47,134 nucleotides of DNA from Verrucomicrobiales bacterium. Lineage in GTDB: Bacteria > Verrucomicrobiota > Verrucomicrobiia > Verrucomicrobiales > DEV007. The position numbers were made by a program, and so were the translations under genes. The notes under the pieces were generated by a model. The model was not told the DNA's origin, did no database searches, and saw nothing but the letters and a program-made list of their open reading frames with translations. Location: the NCBI GenBank assembly GCA_028047635.1, contig JAOFXR010000020.1, positions 1 through 47,134 on the forward strand. Direction: 5' to 3'. Shown here one piece after another: positions 9,331 to 17,858 of the stretch (the stretch's first letter is position 1; every line of letters starts with the position of its first letter).

Positions 9331-9644
9331 AAGCGGTCCTCATATTTCTGGTTCGGATCTATCAGGTGGTGATTTCCACACCACTTCATTTTCTTTGCGG
9401 CCCCTACAGCGGATGCCGTTTCACCCCCCAATGCTCCCAATATTACATCGACGCAGTCACCGTAAACGGACCGATCAAGGGGTCATGGCAGGGTTTTTGC
9501 CGAATCTTAAGATGCAACCCGTGGGGAGGACTTGGACATGATCCACCTCCCGGTTGGGAAGAATATGTGGCGGAACACCCCGAAGCCGCTTATGTAGGCC
9601 GCCGGAAGTGCGACATTCCTCATTCAGACATTTCAGAACCTTAG
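9327..9644 (+). CDS. yidD: Membrane protein insertion efficiency factor YidD
   Basis: A 105-residue small protein that assists YidC-dependent insertion at the inner membrane. The family signature is clear: IYQVVISTPLHFLCGPYSGC followed by RFTPQCSQYYIDAV, then GFCRILRCNPWGGLGHDPPP. It starts with GTG inside the rnpA stop codon region (9327-9330). The position between rnpA and yidC is the canonical one. A C-terminal extension of about 25 residues beyond the core has no recognised motif. Confidence 0.93.
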   Translation: MKAVLIFLVRIYQVVISTPLHFLCGPYSGCRFTPQCSQYYIDAVTVNGPIKGSWQGFCRILRCNPWGGLGHDPPPGWEEYVAEHPEAAYVGRRKCDIPHSDISEP

Positions 9645-9674
9645 AAGTAGAAAGATACCATTGCTGTGAAAAAC

Positions 9675-11609
9675 ATGGATAGAACATCCTGGATTGGGGC
9701 GCTTGTTTGCCTCGGACTTCTCTTTGGATGGGGCTGGTGGAGCTCTAAAGAAGCTGCCAAGCAGGCCGTAGAACGCGCGCGTCTCGCTGAGATTGCTGCC
9801 GCGAATGCACCTCCTGCCACCGATCCCAAGAACGCCACAACCGCCCCCGCTGCTACCAAATCAGCTACAGGTGAAGAAACCACTGCGGTTGCCCCTCCAG
9901 CGGAAGCGAAAGAGTCCATTCTTGAAAACGAAGGCCTTAAACTTCACCTCACGACAAGAGGCGCCGGAATTCGCATCGCCGAACTTCGTGATCACAAACG
10001 TTACCTCGAGGGTGATGAGCTGATCACAATCAACCGCACCGCCTCCAACGGCGTCGCTGTCATCTCCGAAGGCCCGGGGCTCTTCGACGAGACCAATTGG
10101 GAGTTTGTCTCACAGGACGCTGCCTCAGCTACCTACAAAACCACGACTCCTGCTGGATTTGAGCTGACAAAGACCTTCACTCTTCCCACCGGTGAAGAAT
10201 ATGACTCCCATGAGGTTCTGCTGGAGATGACCGTCAGAAACGCGGGCGAAACCCCACTGAACTTTGCCAATCGCTATCTCTACACCGGTTCAGCAGCCCC
10301 ATTACACCTTAATGAGTGGTCCATGCAAATCGGCATGTATTGGATGAACAAGAGTAGTAAATTCGAATACGAAACCGTCGACTATTTCGGAGGAAAGAAA
10401 GTCATGGGCGTGTTTGGGAAGAACGAAATACCATCTGATTCTTTCGGAGTTGAAACCCTCGACTGGGCCGGTGTAAACGACCAGTTTTTCACGACAATGA
10501 TTCGTGCGGAAGAGCCCTACTCTACGAAAATCTGGGGCAGCCGGTTTCCCGTAGTCGTCGAAGATGACGAAGCCGCTTCGCTGAAGAAACGCATGTTTGC
10601 TGCTGAAATGGGCGTTGGTCTTCCCGACCTCACCCTCAACCCGGGCGATCAGCAAACGCTCCGCTACAGCATCTACCTCGGACCAAAAGAATTTTCCCGC
10701 CTCAAAGGACTGGGCGAAGATCGCGAAGAAGTCATGCACTATGACGCCATTCCAATCTTTGGATTTCTCTTTGGTTGGGCAATCAAGCCTCTCGCTTCTT
10801 GGCTCATCATGGGGCTGGTCGCCCTCAATGGACTCGTTGGAAATTTCGGTATCTCGATCATCATCGTCACGATTCTTATTCGCCTTTTGATCTGGCCCGT
10901 CTACGCAAAGTCAGCTCGAAGCATGAAACGGATGTCCAAACTGACTCCGTTGATGAAGGAAATTAAGGAGAAGTATGCCGATGATCCCCAAAAGGTGAAT
11001 CAGGAGACCATGAAGCTGTATCAAACCTACGGCATCAATCCTCTCGGCGGCTGTTTGCCGATGTTCATCCAGCTTCCCGTTTTCCTCGCCTTCTATCGCA
11101 TGCTTTGGAGCGCGGTTGAGCTGCGCCACGAATCGTTCCTCTGGGTCGATGACCTTTCGATGCCCGACTACCTCTTCACGATTCCCGGGCTCGAGATCCC
11201 ATTCAATCTCCTCCCCATCCTCATGGGACTGACGAGTTTTATCCAAATCGCGATCACTCCGAAGACCGGGGACAAGACGCAGCAGATGATCTTCATGTTC
11301 ATGCCGCTGATCTTCCTTGTGATCTGTTACAACTTTGCCGCAGCACTCGCACTCTACTGGACGACTTCAAACGCCTTCTCAATCCTCCAGACCTGGCTCA
11401 TGAACAAGATGCCCGAGCCCGAGCTGAAAAAGAAAGCGAGCTCCGGCAAAAAAGGCTTCATGGCAAGAATGCAGGATCAAGCTGAAGCCGCTCAGAAAGC
11501 CAAGGCAGCTGGTGGCAGCGCCCCGGCTCCCGGCGGCGCCAAGAGCCGCACCAAGATGCCCGGAGAAAAAGGTGATCGTCACACCAAGGGCAAAAAGAAG
11601 AAGCGCTAA
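9675..11609 (+). CDS. yidC: Membrane protein insertase YidC
   Basis: A 644-residue inner-membrane insertase (from the ATG at 9675; a GTG at 9666 would add three residues). Residues 1-22 form the N-terminal membrane anchor (MDRTSWIGALVCLGLLFGWG). A long Ala/Thr/Pro linker precedes the large periplasmic beta-domain. The conserved insertase core starts near residue 365 (IFGFLFGWAIKPL) and includes the groove arginine in TILIRLLIWP, then KMKxL-like amphipathic helices and GGCLPMFIQLPVFLAFYRML. The C-terminal tail is Lys/Arg rich (KGKKKKR), as is usual for ribosome contact. It lies 30 bp upstream of jag and follows yidD. Confidence 0.95.
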   Translation: MDRTSWIGALVCLGLLFGWGWWSSKEAAKQAVERARLAEIAAANAPPATDPKNATTAPAATKSATGEETTAVAPPAEAKESILENEGLKLHLTTRGAGIRIAELRDHKRYLEGDELITINRTASNGVAVISEGPGLFDETNWEFVSQDAASATYKTTTPAGFELTKTFTLPTGEEYDSHEVLLEMTVRNAGETPLNFANRYLYTGSAAPLHLNEWSMQIGMYWMNKSSKFEYETVDYFGGKKVMGVFGKNEIPSDSFGVETLDWAGVNDQFFTTMIRAEEPYSTKIWGSRFPVVVEDDEAASLKKRMFAAEMGVGLPDLTLNPGDQQTLRYSIYLGPKEFSRLKGLGEDREEVMHYDAIPIFGFLFGWAIKPLASWLIMGLVALNGLVGNFGISIIIVTILIRLLIWPVYAKSARSMKRMSKLTPLMKEIKEKYADDPQKVNQETMKLYQTYGINPLGGCLPMFIQLPVFLAFYRMLWSAVELRHESFLWVDDLSMPDYLFTIPGLEIPFNLLPILMGLTSFIQIAITPKTGDKTQQMIFMFMPLIFLVICYNFAAALALYWTTSNAFSILQTWLMNKMPEPELKKKASSGKKGFMARMQDQAEAAQKAKAAGGSAPAPGGAKSRTKMPGEKGDRHTKGKKKKR

Positions 11610-11639
11610 TTCCGATTCACCTCCACCGAAAAATTCACG

Positions 11640-12110
11640 ATGGACCATTTTGATACCGCACAGGAAATTCTCGACACCATGCTTGGACACCTCGGCTTCG
11701 CCGCGAAGGTGGATCTCGATCGTGAATCAGGAACCCTCAATGTGACCTGCGCTGAAAGCAAATTGCTGATCGGTCACAATGGGAGCCGTCTCGACGAGAT
11801 TCAGTATCTCCTAAACCGGGTGCTACAAGATCGCATCCCTGAAGCACCCAAGGTAAAAGTCGATATCGAAAGCTTTATCGCCTCCCGCGACTATGGCCTT
11901 ATCGAAGACGCCGAGTCAGCGGCTGCAGGTGTCATCGCCAGTGGCACTCCCGCGAAACTGGAGCCAATGAACTCCTACCAGCGTCGTCTCGTGCACCACC
12001 ATTTTGCGGATCACCCTGAAATCAAAACCTGGAGTCCCGGCGATTCAGCCCGACTCAAGCGAATGACGATTTCCTCAAAAAATGCACCCCAAACCAGCCC
12101 GGAAGGCTGA
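11640..12110 (+). CDS. jag: KH/R3H RNA-binding protein Jag (KhpB-like)
   Basis: A 156-residue cytoplasmic RNA-binding protein. A KH-type domain carries the GxxG loop GHNG at residues 45-48 (KLLIGHNGSRLDEIQYLLNR), and an R3H domain has the R-xxx-H signature at Arg115 and His119 (SYQRRLVHHHFADH). The N-terminal Jag_N domain of longer homologues is absent, so this is the short form. It completes the rpmH-rnpA-yidD-yidC-jag cluster. Homologues affect cell division and envelope in Gram-positive bacteria; the role here is not known. Confidence 0.9.
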   Translation: MDHFDTAQEILDTMLGHLGFAAKVDLDRESGTLNVTCAESKLLIGHNGSRLDEIQYLLNRVLQDRIPEAPKVKVDIESFIASRDYGLIEDAESAAAGVIASGTPAKLEPMNSYQRRLVHHHFADHPEIKTWSPGDSARLKRMTISSKNAPQTSPEG

Positions 12111-12126
12111 TAGAGTGCTGTTTTTA
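12095..12126 (+). terminator. Weak candidate terminator at the end of jag
   Basis: CAGCC (12095-12099) and GGCTG (12105-12109) form a 5-bp stem overlapping the jag stop codon; a T5 run begins only about 11 nt later. The wide gap to the T run makes function doubtful. Confidence 0.25.
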
Positions 12127-12241
12127 TTACAAATTAGTTGAATTTTTCAATAAAAGCGCTATGCGCAAGGGTTTGTTGTTCGTTTAATTTGAACTACAGG
12201 CTGTTTTTTACCCGAAAATCCCATCCGGAAATCGCTATCCC

Positions 12242-12538
12242 ATGTCAGAAGAAGGCTCGAACATCGTTGACTTCCCCGGCACGGAGAAACCGAAACCCTC
12301 TGGATACCAAGCAGGAACAGGCTCCATTAATATGAGAAGTGACTTAGTCGTAGAGGCATCCAAAATAATTCCGGAACCACCGGTTCTTATCAATCTTGTT
12401 TCCAGCCGTGTAAAGCAGCTGAACCTCGGACGGACTCCGCTCGTCGAGACTGACCACCGCATGGGCGCCGCCGACATCGCTCTCACTGAGATCATCGAAG
12501 GCAAAATCAGCTGCGAAGATCGCGACGAAGACGAGTAA
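12242..12538 (+). CDS. rpoZ: RNA polymerase omega subunit
   Basis: A 98-residue protein matching the small omega subunit, which stabilises the beta' subunit of RNA polymerase. The family core is residues about 31-92: RSDLVVEASKIIPEPPVLIN, then RVKQLNLGRTPLV and AADIALTEIIEGKIS. The first 30 residues are a non-conserved, Gly/Pro/Ser-containing extension, so an internal start at about residue 31 (MRSDLV) is possible. The gap upstream (12111-12241) contains two short palindromes, TTGAA-TTT-TTCAA at 12138-12150 and GCGC-TAT-GCGC at 12156-12166, of unknown meaning. Confidence 0.85.
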   Translation: MSEEGSNIVDFPGTEKPKPSGYQAGTGSINMRSDLVVEASKIIPEPPVLINLVSSRVKQLNLGRTPLVETDHRMGAADIALTEIIEGKISCEDRDEDE

Positions 12539-12653
12539 ACTCCATCTTCGGAGTTGAAACAGCATAGGACAACGTTTCGATACGTAAACCCATGCCAGGA
12601 ACATACGGATTTTGCCTCTTGCGCAGGCGGAATCTCATAGCGAACGTTGCCGC

Positions 12654-14798
12654 ATGTCTCTCTTCAGCCTTCGTTCCGAATACTCTCCGCAGGGCGATCA
12701 GGAACAGGCGATCGCCAAATTAACGAAGTCCCTTCGTGCAGGGAACGATCATCAGACACTGCTCGGGGTGACCGGCTCTGGAAAGACTTTCACGGTCGCG
12801 AACGTGATCCAGAACATCGAGAAGCCGACATTGATCATGTCGCACAACAAGACGCTTGCGGCGCAGCTTTACAGCGAGTTTAAAAGCTTCTTTCCCGACA
12901 ATGCAGTCGAGTATTTCGTCTCTTACTTCGATTACTTCCAGCCGGAAGCCTATATTCCCCGGACCGATACTTACATCGAGAAAGATTCCTCGATCAACGA
13001 TGAAATTGAGCGCCTTCGCCTTTCCGCAATGAGCTCTCTCCTCACGCGAAAGGACGTCATTGTCGTTTCCAGTGTCTCCTGCATCTACGGCCTCGGTTCA
13101 CCCGACGACTACAAAAACATGATGATTCCTGTTCGTGTTGGGCAGCTCATCGATCGGGACGACTTTCTCAAAAGCCTCGTCGGGATTCTCTACGAGAGAA
13201 ACGACATCGAATTTACCAGAGGACACTTCCGGGTCCGGGGTGATGTCGTCGAGATTTACCCCGCTTACCTCGACAATGAAGCGATCCGGGTAGAATTCTT
13301 TGGCGACGAAATTGATCGTATCTCCGCCATCAATCCCCTCACTGGAACGGCCCGGTCACAGCTCGACGAATTTACCTTCTATCCCGCGAAACAGTTTGTT
13401 ACGCCCAAGGATAAAATGAATCGAGCCATCGTTGAGATTCGGAAAGAACTCAAAGAACAGGTCGAAAAATTCGAAAACAATCAGCAATACCTCGAAGCGC
13501 AGAGAATTAAGCAGCGAACCGAATACGACATCGAAATGATGCAGGAAATGGGTTTCTGCCAGGGGATTGAAAACTATTCCCGCCATCTCACGGGGCGACC
13601 TCCCGGAGAAAAGCCCGGAACGCTAATCGACTTTTTTCCCGATGACTTCCTCACCGTGATTGACGAATCCCACGTCAGCATCCCCCAGATTGGGGGCATG
13701 TATGAAGGAGACCGTTCCCGAAAAACCACCCTCGTCGATTTCGGCTTTCGACTTCCCAGCGCACTCGACAACCGGCCGCTCAAATTCGACGAATACATGA
13801 AGGCGACCGGACAACGCCTCTACGTCAGTGCCACCCCGGCCAAGTTCGAGATTAAAAATTCTACCGCCGGGAGAAAAGGTTACCTGCCTCACAAACGAAA
13901 AGTGATCGGCGAGCCGGAACTCGTTCCTGAAAGACTTCCCCGCATCTCAGGAAGTAAGCAATCGATCGACAAATTCGATCCCGGCAAAAAGGGAGTCGAT
14001 CTCATAGTCGAGCAGATCATTCGCCCGACCGGACTGATCGATCCGGTGATCACCCTCAAGCCACTCAAAGCCCAAATTGACGACACGATCGAACTCTGCC
14101 GCCAGAGGATCGAGAAAGGCGAGCGGGTCCTTGTCACCACCCTGACAAAGCGCACTGCCGAAGATCTCACCGATTACATGAGAAATATCGGGCTCGCAGT
14201 TCGCTACATCCACGCCGACGTCGATGCCATTGAACGGGTCGAGATTTTACGAAGTCTCCGTGCCGCCGAATTTGATATCCTGATCGGCATCAACCTCCTC
14301 CGAGAAGGTCTCGATCTTCCTGAAGTCAGCCTCGTCTGCATTCTCGACGCGGATAAAGAGGGCTTTTTGCGGAGCGAAACCAGTCTCATTCAGACCGCCG
14401 GACGCGCCGCCCGACACATCAACGGCGAAGCAGTCCTTTTCGCCGACAATATTACCGATTCGATCCAGAGCCTTCTCAGCATCACTGAATACCGCCGCCG
14501 CGTTCAGACCGAACACAACGAAAAGCACGGCATCATTCCCTACACGGTGACGCGGAGCGATCAGGAAACGCTGCGCAAGTACACCAACGGCAAAGCGGTC
14601 GAGGAATCACTCGTCGCCGAATCGGGAGGCGATGTCGATACGCTCGCCGTGATCAAAGAACTCGAAGAGGAAATGCAGGAAGCGGCTACCAAACTCGAGT
14701 TCGAACGAGCAGCCCTCATCCGCGACCAAATCAACAAACTCAAGAAAGACGCCGGCGAGAAACCGCTTCCGATTAAAAAGAAGAAAATCTCGTATTAG
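12654..14798 (+). CDS. uvrB: UvrABC excinuclease subunit B
   Basis: A 714-residue DNA-damage recognition helicase of nucleotide excision repair, which receives damaged DNA from UvrA and recruits UvrC. Walker A is GVTGSGKT at residues 38-45. The beta-hairpin that separates the strands is [20 protein letters not shown], and the DESH box is [16 protein letters not shown]. The C-terminal UVR domain that contacts UvrC is intact ([20 protein letters not shown]). The ATG at 12654 was chosen over an upstream TTG at 12612 because homology begins at [17 protein letters not shown] hairpin downstream may terminate it. No uvrA or uvrC gene is in the window. Confidence 0.96.
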   Translation: MSLFSLRSEYSPQGDQEQAIAKLTKSLRAGNDHQTLLGVTGSGKTFTVANVIQNIEKPTLIMSHNKTLAAQLYSEFKSFFPDNAVEYFVSYFDYFQPEAYIPRTDTYIEKDSSINDEIERLRLSAMSSLLTRKDVIVVSSVSCIYGLGSPDDYKNMMIPVRVGQLIDRDDFLKSLVGILYERNDIEFTRGHFRVRGDVVEIYPAYLDNEAIRVEFFGDEIDRISAINPLTGTARSQLDEFTFYPAKQFVTPKDKMNRAIVEIRKELKEQVEKFENNQQYLEAQRIKQRTEYDIEMMQEMGFCQGIENYSRHLTGRPPGEKPGTLIDFFPDDFLTVIDESHVSIPQIGGMYEGDRSRKTTLVDFGFRLPSALDNRPLKFDEYMKATGQRLYVSATPAKFEIKNSTAGRKGYLPHKRKVIGEPELVPERLPRISGSKQSIDKFDPGKKGVDLIVEQIIRPTGLIDPVITLKPLKAQIDDTIELCRQRIEKGERVLVTTLTKRTAEDLTDYMRNIGLAVRYIHADVDAIERVEILRSLRAAEFDILIGINLLREGLDLPEVSLVCILDADKEGFLRSETSLIQTAGRAARHINGEAVLFADNITDSIQSLLSITEYRRRVQTEHNEKHGIIPYTVTRSDQETLRKYTNGKAVEESLVAESGGDVDTLAVIKELEEEMQEAATKLEFERAALIRDQINKLKKDAGEKPLPIKKKKISY

Positions 14799-14809
14799 AA
14801 ACCAAATCG

Positions 14810-14833
14810 TTGCCGGCATGGTTGTCGGCAACC
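14810..14833 (+). terminator. Candidate hairpin downstream of uvrB
   Basis: TTGCCG (14810-14815) pairs with CGGCAA (14826-14831); a competing smaller hairpin GGTTG-TCGG-CAACC lies at 14820-14833. No good T run follows, so it could be a pause site, a folded 3' end or a chance repeat. Confidence 0.3.
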
Positions 14834-14845
14834 AAAGCCCGCCCG

Positions 14846-14874
14846 ACAGGGTTAGGTTACTGACTCAACCCTGT
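14846..14874. repeat. Inverted repeat of dispersed element AACCCTGTTGR (copy A)
   Basis: ACAGGGTT (14846-14853) and AACCCTGT (14867-14874) form an 8-bp perfect inverted repeat with a 13-nt loop, in the uvrB to ricin-like gap. The same core appears in two other intergenic regions of this window. Confidence 0.5.
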
Positions 14875-14929
14875 TCAATCCGAAAAGAAGATCGCTCTTC
14901 TCCTCTCCTTCTGGCAAACTCCGTCTGCT

Positions 14930-15535
14930 ATGAAGTCCATGATCTCCCTCGCGATCCTTATTAGCAGCCTGCTGATGCTGCCGGAAACTTTCGCGGAGAC
15001 AATTGAAATAACCGCTTCACGAGATGGCTACGAAGTCGTAAGGCTTCCATCAAAAGAAAACCACCCTTCACGCACAGAGGAATTAGAAGGCGTAGAGCCC
15101 ACCACCTATTTCCCGATTCTTTCCAAAGCATCGGGAAATGCCGTTGCGGTCAGCTTAGCAAACAAAGCGAACGGGGAAGGTGTCATCGAATGGACATCGA
15201 GAAAGTCACACGAGCAGCAATGGAGAATTGTCAGGTTCGAGGGAGAAGACGAATTTCAACTACAGGCGAGACACTCCAACAAAGCACTCGCGGTTCGCGA
15301 GGGGAAAAAGGAAGCCGGAGCCGATATAATCCAATGGCAATCCATCCCCGGCAGGCAAATGTGGAAAATGGAATTCGATGGAGATGGCTACGTCCGACTC
15401 ATTAATCAAAATAGCGGCCACGCTCTCAGTCTTAGAATGTCCCATGGGCAGCGCGGCAAACGCCTTATCCAAGCGGAACGAGCTGACACCGACGACCAGA
15501 AATGGCTCTTTCAGCTCGTCGATATCGTGGAATAG
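14930..15535 (+). CDS. Secreted ricin B-type lectin-domain protein
   Basis: A 201-residue protein with a signal peptide at residues 1-22 (ends ETFA-E). The mature part reads as a RICIN/CBM13-like beta-trefoil: repeated units with 'Q-x-W' endings, seen as SHEQQWRI, GRQMWKM and DDQKWLFQ, and SGNAVAVS / NKALAVRE / SGHALSLR strands. Such domains usually bind carbohydrate. There is no attached catalytic domain, so it is a free-standing lectin-like protein, probably periplasmic or exported. It converges with the CPBP protease gene, leaving 5 bp between the stop codons. Confidence 0.72.
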   Translation: MKSMISLAILISSLLMLPETFAETIEITASRDGYEVVRLPSKENHPSRTEELEGVEPTTYFPILSKASGNAVAVSLANKANGEGVIEWTSRKSHEQQWRIVRFEGEDEFQLQARHSNKALAVREGKKEAGADIIQWQSIPGRQMWKMEFDGDGYVRLINQNSGHALSLRMSHGQRGKRLIQAERADTDDQKWLFQLVDIVE

Positions 15536-15540
15536 ATTCT

Positions 15541-16272
15541 TCACGCGTTCAGCGCGATCCACCCCACCCACATGAGCCCGAGATCGATAATCATGTGACT
15601 GATCCAGGCTCCGAGGAGACTACCATAGCGATGGTAAATGAGACTCCACACCGCGCCGCCGATTCCCACACAGGAGCCAAGAATCAGCGCCCAACCGAGC
15701 GGGAAAAACTGAGTCAGAATCACGACATGATGAGCAGCAAAGCCAACTGCCGCCCAAAAGCAGGCCCACGGCACCGAAATCAATTTTCTTAACTGACCAA
15801 AGGCAAACCACCGCCAGAAAAACTCTTCGAGAGCAGCGTGAGCAAACGAGATAAACAAAGCAAACCAGAGATAGTGCTCAGCGACGCCAAGCCCATGGAT
15901 TCGTTCAGAAATACGGGCGCTGTTCTCCGTAATCAGATAGGCGAAAGGACTTCCTTTCACCAACCAAAACAAAGAAGCGAACACAACGAGACCAAAAGTC
16001 GTTCCGGCGACGGCTGAAGGGAAATGGCGTTTCTCCCGATTCTTTTCGATGAGCGGTTCCCTCATCAACCAACACACCGCGATGAACGGCCACGCTAAGA
16101 GGAAAACCTTAATCCCCGAGTAAAATGAGTTTCCTAAGAAAGTCCCCGGAAAAAGGACAAAGTAGAAAAACGAGGCGGCAAGCGGCAAACACATCGCCGG
16201 AGCAACAAGGGCCCACCGCTTTCGTGTCGAGGTGATTGAGTTGATTGGTTGATTCACCCGACCAGTGTCCAC
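15541..16272 (-). CDS. CPBP-family intramembrane metalloprotease
   Basis: A 243-residue polytopic membrane protein of the CPBP/CAAX protease family (PF02517). The conserved motifs are present in order: EE-FFWR at Glu149-Glu150 to Arg154, a His pair His181-His182 in GFAAHHVVIL, and His226 in WISHMIIDL. These match the zinc and catalytic positions of the family. Related proteins process prenylated or membrane substrates, or act in bacteriocin self-immunity; no such context is seen here. The start is the ATG at 16272. Confidence 0.82.
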   Translation of the reverse strand: MDTGRVNQPINSITSTRKRWALVAPAMCLPLAASFFYFVLFPGTFLGNSFYSGIKVFLLAWPFIAVCWLMREPLIEKNREKRHFPSAVAGTTFGLVVFASLFWLVKGSPFAYLITENSARISERIHGLGVAEHYLWFALFISFAHAALEEFFWRWFAFGQLRKLISVPWACFWAAVGFAAHHVVILTQFFPLGWALILGSCVGIGGAVWSLIYHRYGSLLGAWISHMIIDLGLMWVGWIALNA

Positions 16273-16353
16273 GTTTCCGAGTGTCCCTCAAATCACTATT
16301 TCCAATCTTGTTATTGATGAAATCGATGTCAATATGATGGCGTCTCCATTTAA

Positions 16354-16367
16354 TTAAGAATACTTAA
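16354..16367. promoter_or_regulatory. Palindrome TTAAG-N4-CTTAA upstream of efp
   Basis: TTAAG-AATA-CTTAA lies 17 bp before the efp start and is followed by GTAAA. A related element precedes scpA at 23272-23286. No known binding protein is assigned. Confidence 0.35.
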
Positions 16368-16384
16368 GTAAACTCCCTGAAATC

Positions 16385-16945
16385 ATGGCTATCGTAGCAA
16401 CCAACCTAAAACGCGGACAATGCATCAGCTACAAAGGCGAACTCGGCCTTGTTCTCGGACTGGAGCACCGCACCCCGGGAAAGGGAAATGCGCTGATCAT
16501 GGCCACGATCCGTTCCTTTAACTCAGGCAAGACCAAAGACATTCGTTTTGCTTCAAGTGATAAGGTAGACATCGTGCAGTCCGATCGTCAGAAACTCGAA
16601 TTCAGCTATTCAGACCAGTCCGGATACCATTTCATGGACCCGACGACTTTCGATACGATTACGTTTCAAGAAGAGTTCATCGAAGACAGCAAAGACCTCC
16701 TCATTGATGCGATTGAAGTGGAAGTGCTCTTTGTCGACGGCAAGCCGGTTACGATCGAACTTCCCGCCAACATCGAACTCGAAGTCACGGAGTCCGCTCC
16801 CGGTGTCAAAGGCGACACAGCCACTGCGGCAACCAAAGAAGCGGTCCTCGAAACCGGCCTTCGTGTTCAGGTCCCGCTCTTCATTGGCCCCGGCGACAAA
16901 ATCAAGGTCGGCAGCGCTGATAAAAAATACGTAGGCCGGGCGTAA
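16385..16945 (+). CDS. efp: Translation elongation factor P
   Basis: A 186-residue factor that relieves ribosome stalling at polyproline stretches. Three beta domains are expected: the KOW-like domain I with the modification-site loop TPGKGNAL (Lys33, in the position that is lysylated or otherwise modified in other bacteria), then domains II and III with the C-terminal signature LETGLRVQVPLFIGPGDKIK. The ending DKKYVGRA is typical. No gene for a modifying enzyme (EpmA, EarP or similar) is in the window, so whether Lys33 is modified is unknown. Two membrane-protein genes follow on the same strand (16978 and 17859). Confidence 0.94.
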   Translation: MAIVATNLKRGQCISYKGELGLVLGLEHRTPGKGNALIMATIRSFNSGKTKDIRFASSDKVDIVQSDRQKLEFSYSDQSGYHFMDPTTFDTITFQEEFIEDSKDLLIDAIEVEVLFVDGKPVTIELPANIELEVTESAPGVKGDTATAATKEAVLETGLRVQVPLFIGPGDKIKVGSADKKYVGRA

Positions 16946-16977
16946 AGCTCTGCCTCGATTCCCGAGGGTCATTTACT

Positions 16978-17814
16978 GTGCCGGCTAAACGCAAAAGAGT
17001 CAGGAATAAGCGCACGCGAAAGCGGCGTCCTTCTCCGCATCAGGGCCTCTCGGCCTTTGTTCAGGCAAAAGCAAAGACACGTTCGACCGGCTTCGATCAA
17101 TCGACCCTGATCTTTTTTAAGTTCTGGATCGGAATCTTCCTGCTCCCGTTTTGCTGGGTGCTGGTTGAAACATTCCTTGTCCTCCTCACCGCCGACACTT
17201 TTGGCGGTGACTACTGGCGCTCGAAAGAATTTCTCTTCTTCGGCGTCGGCTGCCTTCTCTGGCTGGCCCTTTTCTATGGCTTCCGCACCCGCTTCATGAT
17301 GTGGTGCTACGTCGCCGGCCACGAGCTCACCCACGCACTCTTTGTTCTCATCTGTCAGGGTAAGATCACCAAAATCCACATCTCGGCAGAGGGCGGACAC
17401 GTTCTCACGAACCGGAACAATTTCCTCATTTCGCTCTCCCCGTATTTTTTCCCCTTCTACACCGCCGTCGTTATTCTGATCTGGGCGCTGATGGAATGGA
17501 CGCTGAAGGAGATCAAACAACCCGACACCGTGTGGCTTTACGGACTCATCGGACTGAGCTGGATGTTTCACCTCACCTTCACGATCTGGATGATTCGTCG
17601 CGAACAACCCGACCTTGATCAAAATGGAAGACTCTTCTCCTTCGTTATCATTTTCATCGCCAATATTCTGCTGATCTGCACCATGTTGATCATCGCCTCC
17701 CCCACCGCGACATTTGAAGGATTCGGGATTTCGCTGCTCGAGAATACGAGGACGCTTTTTTCGAGATTCTTCGAGTCTGCGCGGGAGGTTTTTAGATTAT
17801 TTTCTAAAGTCTGA
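16978..17814 (+). CDS. Polytopic membrane protein with HExxH motif (M50-like)
   Basis: A 278-residue protein starting at GTG. The first 35 residues are strongly basic (KRKRVRNKRTRKRRP), followed by hydrophobic segments around residues 44-70, 84-110, 150-175, 185-205 and 215-240. The zinc-metalloprotease motif HELTH is at residues 115-119 in YVAGHELTHALFVL, and GGHVLTNRNNFLISLSPYF resembles the region after HExxH in M50-like membrane proteases. It starts 32 bp after efp, so the two may share a transcript. An intramembrane or membrane-associated protease is inferred; the substrate is unknown and the family assignment is by motif only. Confidence 0.6.
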   Translation: MPAKRKRVRNKRTRKRRPSPHQGLSAFVQAKAKTRSTGFDQSTLIFFKFWIGIFLLPFCWVLVETFLVLLTADTFGGDYWRSKEFLFFGVGCLLWLALFYGFRTRFMMWCYVAGHELTHALFVLICQGKITKIHISAEGGHVLTNRNNFLISLSPYFFPFYTAVVILIWALMEWTLKEIKQPDTVWLYGLIGLSWMFHLTFTIWMIRREQPDLDQNGRLFSFVIIFIANILLICTMLIIASPTATFEGFGISLLENTRTLFSRFFESAREVFRLFSKV

Positions 17815-17858
17815 TTTTTTGGTAGGCTCGACTAGATCGACTTCTAAAAGCGAGTTTT

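Noticed and set aside
12138-12335. A 65-codon open frame between jag and rpoZ
   Set aside because: No homology, overlaps the rpoZ start and low-complexity promoter-like DNA; likely chance.
16969-17622. Open frame antisense to the HExxH membrane-protein gene
   Set aside because: Antisense to a gene with a clear metalloprotease motif; composition is highly charged and unlike a real protein.
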